From assembly GCA_947561395.2 (NCBI GenBank), contig OX387183.1, positions 55,473,915-55,537,914 of the forward strand: a stretch of DNA of 64,000 nucleotides. The letters run 5' to 3'. Source of the stretch: Buxus sempervirens. Its lineage: Eukaryota > Streptophyta > Magnoliopsida > Buxales > Buxaceae. A program made the position numbers and the translations under genes. Below, piece after piece: positions 23,206 to 36,300 of the stretch. The notes beneath the pieces were generated by a model. The model saw only the letters and a program-made list of their open reading frames with translations, made no database searches and was not told the DNA's origin. Numbering within the stretch: the first letter of the stretch is position 1; the number at the start of each line of letters is the position of its first letter.

Positions 23206-25375
23206 ATGGGTTCATTGGACAGATCAAAGAAGAGAGTTCAGCTATGGAAGAAAGCTGCTTTCCATTTCTTGCTCTGTTTTATTATGGGGTTCTTCACAGG
23301 TTTTGCTCAGACTGGAGGCAAAGCTTCTATTTTCTCAGGCCATCTAGCACTGAGTCAACCAGTGGAGAATCAAGAATTTTCACCTAAGCCCATTGAAATG
23401 TTACACCAAGAAACACAAGGGGTGAATTTGAATAGAAGTCTTATGGCTGAAACTCCGGTGGCAGTTCCGAGCAGTTCTAATGATTCTGAACACGTATCGT
23501 TACTGGAGGAAAATGAAATTGCAGCAGACTTGACTCCTAGAAAGCTTGTGATTATTATAACACCGACGGCATCGAATGATCCGTTAAAGGAGGCCTATCT
23601 GAGAAGACTGGCAAACACATTAAAATTAGTTCCTCCACCCCTTCTGTGGATTGTTGTGGAGGCACAGTCAGACTCTTCAGAAGTATCAGAGATGCTGAGG
23701 AAAACTGGGGTTATGTACAGACATTTGGTTTTCAAGGAGAACTTCACAGACACGGAAGCTGAGCTGGATCATCAGAGGAATGTTGCTCTTAATCATATCG
23801 AGCACCATCGACTGAATGGAATCGTGCACTTTGTTGATCTTTCCAACATCTATGATCTCGAATTCTTCGAAGAGATCAGAGCAATTGAGTATGGAATCTC
23901 TCTTTCTCTCTCTGTTTTTATATCACAAGATAAATTAACCAAGAAATGTAGTTTGTCGTAGTCACATCTACTCTTTTTGATTCTTTCTTATGAATTGGGT
24001 TTACCCATGCTTTCCTTTATGAATTGACTAGGATCTACCCAATCTCTTTGGTTATAGTACTGAAGTAAGATATATTAATTACCTTTTCATTAACATGGAA
24101 TTGCATTTATGTGGTAAGATTATTTTCATCAACTCTTCAGTAATAATAAGCCCTCACAATGGAAGGTTTATCGACCTTTACTTATTATAATGTTGAAAAA
24201 GGCCTTCCTAAGGTGATGACCATTATTCTTGCTGAGAGGTGAATTCCCCTGTTATTTTTTCAAGAATCCAGTAGGCAAACCTGCTTTTGGTAAAGAAGAC
24301 TTTTGAACATGATCTGATTCGTTCATCTTTAAGGTTACTAACCACTTAAGATTCTTCTACACCTATTCCATTCATGATAACTCCAAGATGCTTTAAAGCT
24401 TAAAAATCCCTCACTACCTCATACTTTAAGAGATTTTAAGGTTAAATTGATATTTTAGCATTTTGTATTTTAACTAGAGGAGTTTACAGGTTGTTTGGAG
24501 CATGGCCAATTGCTCTGCTATCTGCAAACAGGCAGAGGGTGATGTTTGAAGGACCTGTCTGTGATTCTTCACAAGTTATAGGGTGGCATCTAAGGAACAT
24601 GGAGAGTCGAACAGATTCAGAAACACCAATTCATATTTCAAGTTTCGCGTTTAACAGTTCGATCCTCTGGGACCCCGAGAGATGGGGTCGCACGTCATCT
24701 GTTCAAGATACCTCACAGGTTTGTCAAAAGCCTCAATAAAAACCTTTTGCAGAAGTTTACAGACCCTTTTGGAAGAACAAAAGAGATTCTAACAAAACTG
24801 CAGTCCCTTTAATATTAAGTACCTCTTTCTTAAACTTCTGGGGCATGGCAGGATCACCTTACAATGATGTAATCATGCAAAACATGACCTAGACTAATCT
24901 TTCTCTTTCCCCCTTTTTTTTAACAAAACTGCAGTCCCTTTAAAAAAAATTTTCTATCAAGTGATGCTCTGTAATCATTATCATCACAACTGCCATGGTG
25001 GTCCTACTAGAAGATCAGTATGCCTTTTAAACAAATAATTTGGTTTTATTATGGGTTTGGCCAACTAATAACCACTTTTTTTAAGGACTTTAAAAATAGC
25101 ATTGACATTGTGGATAGGAGTGATGTAAGGCTTTCCTTCTTCTTTTGGGTTTTCCTTACCTTGTTTCTACATTAATATATGTATTTTTCTACACATATTT
25201 GTTGCAGAGTTCAATCAAATTTGTTCAAGAAGTTATTCTTGAAGATGAGACCAAATTAAAGGGAATCCCACAATATGATTGTTCTAAGATCATGCTCTGG
25301 CATCTTCACATCCCGGCTCGAATGATCCCGAATCAGAAATCTTCAATCATTCCATTAGATGGTAATAGCAGATGA
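23206..25375 (+). CDS. IRX9: IRX9-like GT43 xylan glycosyltransferase
   Basis: Golgi type II membrane protein needed to elongate the xylan backbone in secondary walls, working with IRX10 and IRX14 (family knowledge). Exons are 23206-23888, 24490-24718 and 25208-25375, joined in phases 2 and 0, giving 359 residues, close to Arabidopsis IRX9. The start MGSLDRSKKRVQLWKK is family-typical; the frame is open further upstream but without an ATG. One membrane anchor lies at about residues 18-36. The GT43 domain starts near KLVIIITPT, and the signatures LLSANRQRV, GWHLRN, SSFAFNSSILWDPERWGR and FVQEVILEDE follow. Where catalytic GT43 enzymes carry an acidic DxD, this protein reads VDLSNIYD (about 210-217), as in IRX9 proteins thought to be structural partners rather than enzymes. 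The ATG at 23206 is the first in frame. Confidence 0.93.
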
Positions 25376-27531
25376 AAAAGAGGAAAGAAATGAAACAGAA
25401 GAACAATTGTGAAGAAACAAAAATAAGCAGATAAATTTTACTTGATGAGATGATCTTCTTTATGTCCTTTTTCTTTTCTTTTTTTTTTTCAATTTTAATT
25501 TGTTCTTTTCTTTATTATTATATTTTCCAGATTAAAATTTCGCTTTTTGATCCTGTAATCTCTAAATTATATGTTAGCACCTCTAGAAAAAATATATATA
25601 TATATATTTTTGGAAAATTTCATTAACAACAATCAACATTGTTCACCAGAACATGAGCAATGAACTGAAGCTCATCAGACCAGACTCACTCAATGAGTCA
25701 TGTGTCCATATTCAGTGGTCAAGCACTGGAAGATACCAAACATGTAAGCTGGTCCTTTATCTGTTGTTATTTCCCTTATTTTTTTTTTTGGGGTAATTGT
25801 ACTTATAACTTTTGAGGTTTGTTACTTATGCACATACATTTTAGAAAGGCTAAAACTCTCTTTCACATATGCATAAACGCGCGTAGCAAAAGAATTAGAT
25901 AATTGTCGGCAAGTAGTTATAACGTAAAAGTAGTTATGTGGGGATTAAAGTAAATAGAATTAAAGGTGAGGGGTAATTTGAGAAGCAAATCTCTGTAGAG
26001 AATCTTGATGTTTCCTTCTATAATAGTATTGAGATAGTCACAAAGACCTTTTCTACAGATAAAAGTTGCCTATATCAACAGAAAAAAAAGTTTTATACCT
26101 AAAATACCCTTTAAGTTTTATATGTATGCAAGTATATGTGCACACACATACATATGCACATAACGTTACATAAAAATATATATTTTATAAATAAATATAT
26201 AATTAATTTAACATTTTTCTGTTTTAAAGCATTTGTGTTTCAATGTTTATTGCCTAATCTGGTCAACCCGACCCGCCTTGCTACAACCCGTGAATATTGA
26301 ATGGATTAGGGTTTAGTACCGAAACCGGATAAGAAAATGTGAACCTCTTCACTGCTTGGACTGCAAGTGTACCTACTAGGCTACTACCTAGTAATTAGTA
26401 GTAATAATTAATAACGGTCCTCTGCGGAGAGAGAGAGAGAGAGAGAAAATCTTAAATAATGGGAGGTAACGGTAGCATGTGACAAATGACAATGGTGACC
26501 AGTCGAAACATGTCGGTATCTTAAATACGTAACGGCGATACCTGGGAATATTGTTTGTATTGTCACCGATCTCGGTAGTTGAGAAGTAAAAAGCGAAGGG
26601 TCTGTTTCTTTGACGCTTTACAGCCTTGAGGAGAAGGAAGAAAAACGAAGGAAAAGTTCTTTATCATTAAATAAACTGGTAAAATTTTCACTTTCTGATA
26701 AAGACTCAATCTATCTCAGTGATGGTTTTGAAGAGTAAACAGGAGATCGATACAGTTTGCTCTTGTTGTAAAAGGAGGACCTATTCTGTATGTTTCGATT
26801 CGTCTAACCCAGAGGGCCGGCCACAGCTGGAAAACCAGCTCATATCCCCACTTTTTGGTTGCTGAAATTTCCTGGCAAGATCAGGTTTATTTCTCTTCAT
26901 CTTGAAAAGAGTGGAGGCAAGATCAGATCTCTTTATCTTTTTTTTCTTTTTGAAAGAAAGGGAGACATATCAGATATAGATGCAGAATATAAGTTAGCTT
27001 CTAAATCAGGTATTCTGTAATTTTTTCTTCTTATTGCTTTCTGTTCTCTCTTTTTTATGGGGAGATTTCTCGTAAAATTATTATATCTCTCGAAAATTGG
27101 AAATGGGTTTTGATTTCCTTGAAGATCTTGCAACATTAGCATTTGGGTTTTGCACTATTTCTTGGCTGGAAGAAAGTTGGTTGTGAAATATTTTTTTCTT
27201 CCTTTGATGGGTCAACGTTGTTTTTCCTCTTAACTTGACTATTAACAGGATTTCCTGGTCTTATTAAAGGTTGATCTGTTTTTGGCATTTTCATTTCTTC
27301 TGAAAGCTTTTGAATTCTGGTTTGAGACATTGGTAGTTGGTGCTCCAATCTCCCTTCACTCTTCCTTTTCAAAATTTTCATTTTTTTTCCTGAATATTAA
27401 TCATTTATTTTATTTTGTTCGAATTAGGTTTCTGTAATTTGTGTGAAAAGGTTTTGTTCCTTTGATCTTATTTGAGTTTGTAATTCTATTGTTTGTATTG
27501 TCTATCAAAGATTATAAGGGATGATATAAAA
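25376..27531. other. IRX9 3' flank and IQD promoter and leader
   Basis: AT-rich sequence containing a (GA)n microsatellite at about 26427-26446. A likely leader of the IQD gene begins near 26.6 kb, with T-rich intron-like stretches before the ATG at 27532. No coding gene is seen. Confidence 0.5.
26427..26446. repeat. (GA)n microsatellite
   Basis: An uninterrupted run of about ten GA units upstream of the IQD gene. GA repeats in plant promoters can be bound by BPC/GAGA-type factors. Confidence 0.8.
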
Positions 27532-30500
27532 ATGGGGAAGAAAGGGAATTGGTTTTCTGCAGTGAAGAAAGCTCTGAGCCCTGAACCCAGGGAAAAGAAA
27601 GATAAGGTTTGGAGTAAATAATATGCCTTTCATTTGATTATTCTACAATATATAGATAGGGTTGTGATTCCATGGCTGGTCTTTGCAATCAACAGAAGGG
27701 TAATAAGAAGAAGACTAATGGATTTGGGGAACAGAAGGAATCCGTTCCTGCTTCCTCTTCTGTAGAAACTGTGCCAGCACGGCACATTCCGCCTTCTCCT
27801 CCTGAAGAAGTGATATTGATTGAAGCAGAGAATGAACAGAGCAAGCATGCTTACTCTGTTGTACCTGATACTGCTGTGGCTGCCGAGTCTGCCATTGCTG
27901 CTGATCAGGTTGCTGCAGAAGTTGCTCATCTCACATCAGTCAACCGGTTCTCTGGCAAATCTAGGGAGGACGTAGCAGCAATAAAGATTCAAACAGCATT
28001 TCGCGGGTATCTGGTAATACTCCTGTTCATATTAACTTCAACCAATTTTCTTGTCCTTAGTCTTTTTCTAAGGGACCTATAAAGAGTTCTAAATGTTGTT
28101 TTTCAAAGAGAGATTATTTGTCCATCACTAGATTTCAGAAGTGCTCATGATTTAGATCTCCATCACTAGATTTCAGAAGTGCTCATGATTTAGATCTCCA
28201 TCACTAGATTTCAGAAGTGCTCATGATTTAGATCTAGACTTTACTTTTTCAAAATTAGAAGTTAGAATGGCTTGATAAATGGCCAGGTCTCTTTAAACTG
28301 TTTGACGTTCTCTTCATTTTGTTCTATTGGTAATTATGAGAGAAATCCAGCAAATAATTGTTTTTTTGGAAGCTTAGTGAGAATAGCTCTTGGTTGCTTC
28401 TTCAATAATTCACGGCTTTGTCATGTGCAGAAAATTTATGAAATTCTTGCATTAACTGTCAATAGCTGTCAATCTCCTGTACCTTGAAGATGTGGAAGTC
28501 TTATATCTTTGGATAGATTCAACTTGGAAAATTGTTCAATGGCTTTCTTGCATTGTCACTTCTTTTAACCATAGTGGTTTAGCAAAAATTTTAGTTTATA
28601 ACTTAGATGATTAATCCGTCACATTTGACATTTCTTACTTGACAAAATCAATATTGTGTTTTTTACTAAAAGGGTTCACTGCTGTTAGGCAAGGAAGGAA
28701 TTGCGGGCTGTGCGAGGGCTGGCCAGGTTGAAATCATTGATACAAGGCAAATCTGTTAAACGCCAAGCTACAACCACTCTACGGTGTATGCAAACCCTAT
28801 CCCGTGTGCAGTCTCGGATCCATACAAGGAGGATCAGGATGTCAGAAGAGAACCAGGCCATGCAAAGACAACTCCAACTGAAGCGTGAGAAGGAGCTTGA
28901 GAGACTGAGAGCCTCAGTGAGTACACTCATTTGTTTAATTTTTATCATTTACCCACTCCACTGTTCATGGTTCATGCATTAACTGGCATACATTCATGTC
29001 TTAGAAATAATTGTCCTAAATAATTAACAGTCTGAACAGCTGCAATCTTTTTTGTATTTCATAGAGATCTGCTCTGGCATGATCTAATAATACAGATAAA
29101 TTTCAGTATATATAATTTTTATTTGTCTATCTAATTTAATAAGGGCTATCATTTGGTTGTGATGGTAAAAGCTTTGGGCAGCTGGTGTGAAATCACAGAA
29201 CCTGAGTACAGCCACTTTGCATGAAAATGCCAAAAGATAGGTTTGTCTGCCAGTCTACTCATCCTAGGACCAAGGTCCCTTGTTAGGTTATGGTGTTTTA
29301 TTTAGTTGTATGTTGTACTTCAAAAGCTCTTCTTCACTGGACTGTTGTATTCTCTTGCAAAGGTTGACATGTTAGCTGTTTTTGAAGTAGAAATATTGGA
29401 TTTTTTTTTCTGATGTCTCTGTTTATTATTAATACTTGCTTGTCAGATAACCTAGATATGCTTCTCAGTTGTTAGTGTTGTAATGTCTTTGGACAAGAAA
29501 TGTTATTCATCATTCCACCCATAAAAAAATAGTTATTCATCATTTTGTGATATCTAATTAACCAACAGAAGCTTCATTTGGATTTGAGGGGTTCAATGAG
29601 GCTGAGCACAAGAAGTGTTCATGGTGGTTTTCTTAGTGGGTTTGATAATTTTCTATGAACATTATGAAAATGAAAATGCTTGCACATGTTGCAAATTCAT
29701 TTACCATATTTTTTGAGGGAAGAATGTGGATTCTAGTTTGTACTGAATACAGTTCTTCGAATTTTGTTAACAGGAGGAATGGGATGACAGTATTCAATCC
29801 AAGGAACAGATTGAAGCAAATCTTCTGCACAAGCAAGACGCTGCCATGAGAAGAGAACGGGCATTGGCTTATGCATTCACGAATCAGGTACCCTTCTCCC
29901 TCCTAATTCCACCACTCAATCAACTAAACTGGTGCAACCCATATTTGTGAGAAAACTTCTTGCAATTTTGCTGGTTTCTGGTTTCCCTAAATGTTTAATA
30001 GCAAATTAAGTTGAGTCTGAGCTGAAGGGTCCTATGGTAATCTAGGCTCAAAGGTTTTTTTTCTGTGTTTTCTAACTGATTCCCTGGTCTTGCTGGTTCA
30101 AAACTGGGCCAAACCATGGAATTATGCTCTAGTGTGTATTAAAATATCAAACTTTGTTGTCTAAACACAAACCTTTTTTGTTTCTTTTCATCCATAGTGC
30201 ATGTAAATTGAAGTTCGTGAACTTATCAGGAATTGATATCTTACTTTGAAACAAGCTGAATTTTCTGAGATTAGATTAACCTGGTATGGCAATCCTTCTA
30301 CAGCAAATGTGCAAGAATTCTTCAAGGTCTACAAACCCAGCACTCACAGATCCAATCAACCCTCACTGGGGATGGAGTTGGTTAGAGCGATGGATGGCTG
30401 CCCGACCTTGGGAGAGCCGAAGCATGATAGACAAAGAGTCTATCAATGATCATGCATCGGTTAAGAGTCTGAACTACAGCATTTCCGGGGCAGAAATCAG

Positions 30501-31062
30501 TAAAGTTTATGCCCATCGCGATGTCAACGTCAATGCTGATAAACCTTCCCCAACAGGCCAAAAACCAAACTGTCATAGTCACCAGTCCCCTTCAACTCCC
30601 ATGTCCAAGGCAGGTTCATCAGTAGCTGGGAAATTGAAGCTGCCTAGCCCAAGCGGAAACACACGTGAACATGATGAAAACTCGCAAAGCATGCTCGGTA
30701 TGCAACCCAAGCGATACCGAAGGCACACAATTGCTGGATCATCAATAGGAGATGACCGCAGCATTGCTGAATCATCAGTAAGAGATGACGAGAGTTTGGC
30801 AAGCTCCCCTGCCTTTCCTAGTTACATGGCGGCCACCAAGTCTGCAAAGGCCAAGTCTCGGTTACAAAGTCCACTGGGGATAGAAAAGAGTGGGACTCCA
30901 GAGAAGGGACCATCCACAGGATCTGCCAAGAAGCGGCTGTCCTTCCTCGCTTCCCCCGCCGGACCAAGGCGACATTCAGTTCCACCCAAATTGGATAGCA
31001 GCCCCCTTACAGACATTGGTGTACTAACAGAACAAAGTGTCGGCAATGGAGGGAGCAGCTAG
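27532..31062 (+). CDS. IQ67-domain (IQD) calmodulin-binding protein
   Basis: Plant-specific scaffold that binds calmodulin and associates with microtubules (family knowledge). Five exons, all joined in phase 0, give 497 residues: 27532-27606, 27696-28013, 28689-28916, 29774-29887 and 30304-31062. The start MGKKGNWFSAVKKALSP is family-typical. The IQ67 region covers about residues 118-190, with the first IQ motif AAIKIQTAFRGYLARK split by the exon 2/3 intron, the position conserved across IQD genes. Then follow a second IQ-like stretch (TTLRCMQTLSRVQSR) and a charged helix. Exon 5 holds NPHWGWSWLERWMAARPWE. The tail is rich in Ser, Pro and basic residues and holds the C-terminal DUF4005-type motif PAFPSYMAATKSAKAK. 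It is most like the IQD2/3/4 group. Intron 2 has a triple repeat. Confidence 0.93.
28122..28235. repeat. Three perfect 38-bp tandem copies in IQD intron 2
   Basis: The unit beginning CCATCACTAGATTTCAGAAG occurs three times without change, at 28122-28159, 28160-28197 and 28198-28235. The lack of divergence suggests a recent expansion that may vary between individuals. Confidence 0.95.
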
Positions 31063-32520
31063 TTTTTTCTTATCTAAAAGCATGAAAATGCAGGTTCGAA
31101 TTTGAGCATAGCCACTTTGTATTTTTTAAATAATGTCAAATGTTAGGTCTGTTGTTAATATGCCCCTCAGAGGCTTACTTGCACAGGACTTATTCCTGTT
31201 ATGATACTTTTATGTTCCTGTTATCACTCTATTTATCACGGTTGGTTAGATTCTTGGCTTGTATTGTTTTATGGAGACTGATGCTTCTTTTCTGTTAAGT
31301 TTCTTGGGTTTTGAGGACTCTCACTCTTGTCAAGGTAAATAAACCATGAAGAGCACCAGCCAAGGTCCTCTCATTGTTGAGCAAGATATCTACTGGATTA
31401 GCTGTAGATCTTGAGGGCCCTGTAAATTAGAATATTTGATGCTTCAAAATGAGGAATAGATTCATTTAAAAAAAAAAAAACTATTATTAAAGTATGTTTT
31501 ATTGCCTTGTTTTATTTAATTTTTATTTTTGGTAGGTAAGACATCTGCTCAGATTAAATAACTAGGCTATGCAACTCCCTCTTTGTCTTTCGCTAAAATT
31601 TTCTGTTAAGGACTTAGGTGGGATGTCAAACCACTTGATGATCTGGTCATGTTGATGACTCAGGTTGCATTCTCCAAGGGTAGTCTATGATTCTTGATCT
31701 AGTTGGTTACAAGAGGAGAAACCAAGAGCTTGTTTAATACCACACAATGCTGCCTAGGAAAGGTCATTTTCCCGCTTGGATCTCCAAATGTTCAAATGTG
31801 GACAAAAACTGAAATGGCTATATTTCATTAAAAGCTATTCTAGAAATGTGTGAGATTCTTGTTAGGGGTTTTAAGAAATTTAGCAATTTAGAGATATAAT
31901 AAGTTAATTAATTGAAAGTAGTACAATTTCATACTCTAAAACATATAATCAAAACAATATTAATGGAAAATTCCATTTTTCTACTTTTTATTGTTTTCAT
32001 GTTTCTAAAACCTTTAAGGGATATATATTTATACCCTCACATGGAGGATTGAAAGTTTATTTTCAAAATATTATATGCCATTTTTTCACCCTTTAAGAAA
32101 AACAATACAAACTAGATTTTTTAATTTCTTTTTATTGACATATATAAATGGGATCCACTTATTAAGGGCCATACCCAAAATATTGTTAATCAATTACTTA
32201 AGATTAATGATGGCCCCTATTAAATTAGATAAACAATGAAAAATAAGTTATTTAATTGAAAAAATTACAATTTCATACTCTAGAACATAGGAGGTGAAGG
32301 AGATGGTGATGATGGGTTGTGCCAACAACAATTGCTATGGTGGAATTCAGAACTTTTGACTTTGTAAATGGACGACGTTTAGTGGTCGTCAAGGGACACA
32401 CAACTGAATTAAGGGAAACCAACTTGTTATCCACCATTACTAATGGTGGCACATGCATACTATACGTCCTCACCCTTAACTGTTGCATATAATTAAGTAG
32501 TGATTTAAATTGGGGTGGTT
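31063..32520. other. IQD 3' UTR and spacer with a split direct repeat
   Basis: The 3' UTR is followed by AT-rich DNA. A block of about 48 bases around ACAATTTCATACTCTA appears at about 31901-31950 and again at 32244-32290, in the same orientation and about 340 bp apart, perhaps the edges of an old element. No gene is seen. Confidence 0.5.
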
Positions 32521-32628
32521 ATAGTTTTGGATTATTTTAGTTGAGGAGGGCAATAGTTTCAAAAAAAAAAAAAGGAGGCCAAAATCTAAGGAGAATATTC
32601 CCCCTCTTCCCTTTATTAATAGTATAGA
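32520..32628 (-). mobile_element. Helitron-like 5' end, related to the 54.1-kb element
   Basis: On the minus strand it starts A|TCTATACTATTAATAAAGGG and continues through GGGGGAATATTC, matching the 5' part of the small element at 54114-54275 over about 110 bp. Its 3' end was not located. Confidence 0.5.
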
Positions 32629-32700
32629 TACTGATCTTGTTTGGCTTTATAGTGATTAGTTCTTGATAAATAATAATGTTTAAAAATTGCATAATCTAGA

Positions 32701-32938
32701 CTAACAAGGTGCACGTGCAGTACTGCATGTGTGTAAGAATGGAAGGGAGGAGAGAGAACATGAGATGGAACTGTTATAAAATTGATTGTAAGTTTAAAAA
32801 AAAACTGAGATAGTTTTGAACATTGTACCTTTTTATTAATATATTTTCTCAAATAATATATAAGGGTTATTTTGGAAAGTTGCATATTTTGTTTGGCATG
32901 CTTCCCAAGGGACATATCCCCATTATATATAGTATAGA
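32701..32938 (-). mobile_element. Small non-autonomous Helitron-like element (H4)
   Basis: On the minus strand the start is A|TCTATACTATATATAATG with CCCTTGGGAAGCATGCC just inside, and the end is GCAGTACTGCACGTGCACC then TTGTTAG|T. It is 238 bp and closest to H3. Both ends share motifs with the gene-capturing element at 47849-51485. Confidence 0.65.
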
Positions 32939-33129
32939 TAAAGTTTCTTCTATTCAACTGCAGTTACAAATCGAACAGAGTTGGATCGATTTTTGTAAAT
33001 TTGATGAAGTTTCATGCAGTTTTCAAAATATTTAAGAGTTAGAAGTATTAAAGCTAAATCAAGAATTTTCACCTTTTCCTCAACTTTTGAACTTCCATTT
33101 CAATCTCCACTTTTCTCGTTTTTTCGTTC

Positions 33130-33181
33130 ATGCTACATCCGAACGCCTGAAAAATATGCTACATCCGAACGCCTGAAAAAT
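33130..33181. repeat. Two 26-bp tandem copies upstream of TIM14
   Basis: The unit ATGCTACATCCGAACGCC plus eight more bases occurs twice back to back, about 210 bases before the TIM14 ATG and probably within its promoter or leader. Confidence 0.85.
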
Positions 33182-33392
33182 AGCATTGAGGCAATCTTTT
33201 TCCTGAAAATTTTTTATCCGGGAGTTCAAGCCAAGAATCTAGTAGACGGCCTAGTCTCGAAGAGAGGTACAGATTTCTCCTTCTTGAGGTAGCGGAGTAC
33301 AATTCTATGCTTCTCACGAATTCGTGTGCCCTAAAATGAATATTTTACTGCACAAAACGAAATCGGAAGACGGAGCATAAGTTATAGTAAAA

Positions 33393-36300
33393 ATGGTGAG
33401 TGTCGGACTCTATTTTTATGTCCTTTATCTGACTTCGTTCTAATAATTTTGATTGTTTTCACCAATTCAAACCTGTCTTTTCTAATTTTTTTTTTTGCTA
33501 GATTTATATTATTTGATTGTTCTAGAGTATAAGCTACCTCTAATTCTTAAGGGAGAAAGAATTTTGCTTCGATCTATCGGTGATAGTTAGGTTAATTTTG
33601 GAATGATTTTGAGTTCGTGAATTGTTGATTGGATTCTGATATGACTCTCTCCGAGTCTTCCATTTGGAGATCTATTCGTTTCGAATCAATCTGTCTGCGT
33701 TTTAGAGAGGGAACCACGGGTAAACAATGTGCAAGCCCCGCCTTACCGGTCTGAATTCATCTTCTGTGTTTTGTGTAACATTTTCCAAAACGATTCTGTC
33801 TGCATCAATGTTGTTTCCTTGAAAACTTGTCGCTTTTCTGTGATTGCACTCGGTAATGATCTTGCTTTAGTTCTAAAATGCTATTGTTTTCGTGATTTAC
33901 TCATATTTTTCCTTTTCCTTTTGTTTGTATAACTAATTTCAGCTCAGGATTACTTGGTTGTTTGAGAAAGAAGGGTTTTTACTTCTTTAGAAAATATTGA
34001 ATTAGGAGGTGAACTCCTTAAAGATATAACATAATGGAATGTATTGTCTGACTTGAAACTGTATTTCACATTGGTTTTAATATAGAAATGAAACGAAGAC
34101 AATGCTCCAAAGAAGCATAGGCGTGGGATGAAAATTGACTCAAGGGCAATTGTTTCGTCATGTTTGTTTATAACTTCAATAAATTTCTTGATTTCTTTGG
34201 TACTTTGATGCATATCTTTCTGGAAATTACTTTCATTGGTCCATTATTCATACAAAGAGAGATATTGTTGACGATGTTGCACATAGAACTAGAGCTAGAT
34301 AGTTTCAGTGAAGACATATGTTTAGGTTGTTATATGATTAACATGTCCCACTTAAACGAAAATTTATTAGACACTCATTTGGCCTGTTTTGATATACGGA
34401 TCAAAATATTGGCAACAAAAAAGTAATATGTAGATAATGAATGTTGTTGAGAGCGATGTATGTGAAGAAAAGAAAAAATTAAAAGGCATAGACATAGCCG
34501 AGAGTAGTTAAATGTTGCTCAAATAAGTGATAAAATAAAAAAAAGAGTAGGCTATGATGGTTGGACATTTAAAGCTAAGTCATAGGTAAGGTACAAGTGA
34601 GAAGGTGCTAAAGCGAAATTATTGAATGATCTACGAAGACCAAAAACGATGTGGATAGACTCAGTTAGGAAGGATATGGATATGCATAATCCTACTAAAG
34701 ATATTGTTTTGGTTGATTGGAATGGAAGGATATGATTCATGTTGTTGATCCCAATTTAGGATATGGTTGTTTCATTGATTGATGTTTTACTTATGATTTA
34801 TCTAATATTTTGGTGAAGGATGTGTTGGAAAATATGTAGACTAAGACTTGATATAAATAAAACTGACATAATAAAGAAAAAAACACTTATCAGTTTAGTC
34901 GAGGCATGCAACTTAATGCACTGTCCTTAAAATCGAATTCGCCCCCTCTAGGAAATAACTCTCCTGATGCAGCAAGTGTCAGGACATCCGGCCTCCAGGA
35001 TACAACGACTTTTCCGGCGTGGTAGGCTGCACGGCACACCTTCCGAACTGCGAACCTCCAATGTATCACTTGACAGAGCACTTAGGAACAAGAGAACTCA
35101 AGACAAGAGAGAGACAAAATGTCTTTAGAAAGACAAGAGGGAGAGAGAATGAGAGCACTGGAATGAATCAAATGGGTTGTGGAGACCCCGATTTATAGAT
35201 TTGCTCACACCTTTGAATGCACCTCTTCAAGTGAATAGACGTGTCTTTTGGACAAATATGTGATTTTTCAAGATAAAGGCACCCTTCAATAATATAAAGG
35301 CACCATTTCACAAGATAAAGGTACCCTTCTACTAAAGGCACCCTTTCACTAAAAGCACCTTTTTATGGAATTTGATTTTTGAAAAGGTAGTTAAATTGGT
35401 AGTTATAGAATTAGCCTTGGACACAAGACTTAAATTTTGAATTAAAAAACTTACTAAATACAGCAGGATGCTCACATGATGATGCACTAACTTGTGCTTT
35501 CCTTTTTTTGGATTAATCTGCCGTTTTCGCAGTTTTTTCGTCATTATGGTATGCTTATTATTGTTATTTGTTGTATTATGTCAATCTTAGATACACCTTT
35601 TGTCACATTAGAATGCAAGTGAACAATGTTTTTTATGATTTATTTAAGGAATAAGTTGAATGGTAACACTTATTTTTGGGATGGGAACAGTCTCAAAGTA
35701 ACGATAAAGGAGGTGGAGAAATTATACCTTTCTTACACTTAATGTTGTTGATAGTGGATCTGTATCCTATGATGTTATGGGAATTCATATTCAAATTATT
35801 CCAACAGATAATCAGTTGCTGTCTATCTGTTTGCTTCTCTACCTCAAACTATATGGAAACCCGTGGTTTCTCCCATGATTAAGGTACTTTTGTGGATGTT
35901 TCCTCCATATAAGATGAATTTCTATGACCAATGTTTTAAATTTTAATTTTGCAAGAAATATCATACATTTAAAATGGAAAAACTTTGAGGGTCATTTCTC
36001 ACATGCACAAGGTCTGATTGTTTCGTGGAATTGGAATTGACGTTAAGAATTACAATTCAAATTCTAATTTATTAAGCATATATATATATATATTGATAGG
36101 TAATAAGGATAGATTATATTATAATAGAAAAAAGAGAAATAGTACAAATGCAGTACACAAAGAGTGTACCGCTAAGGAAAAATACCCAATTCAACTAATT
36201 GGTTGGATGACAAATAGAATAGAATTTGAAATTATAATATGTAGGAATTAGGTTTAAGTCCCAATTCAACTAATTGGTTGCAATGCTTTTCAGATTTTTG

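Noticed and set aside
34823..35580. Complete solo LTR
   Set aside because: A TGTTGG start is present at 34823, but no matching CCAACA end, target duplication or internal domain was found, so only a weak LTR-like fragment is listed.
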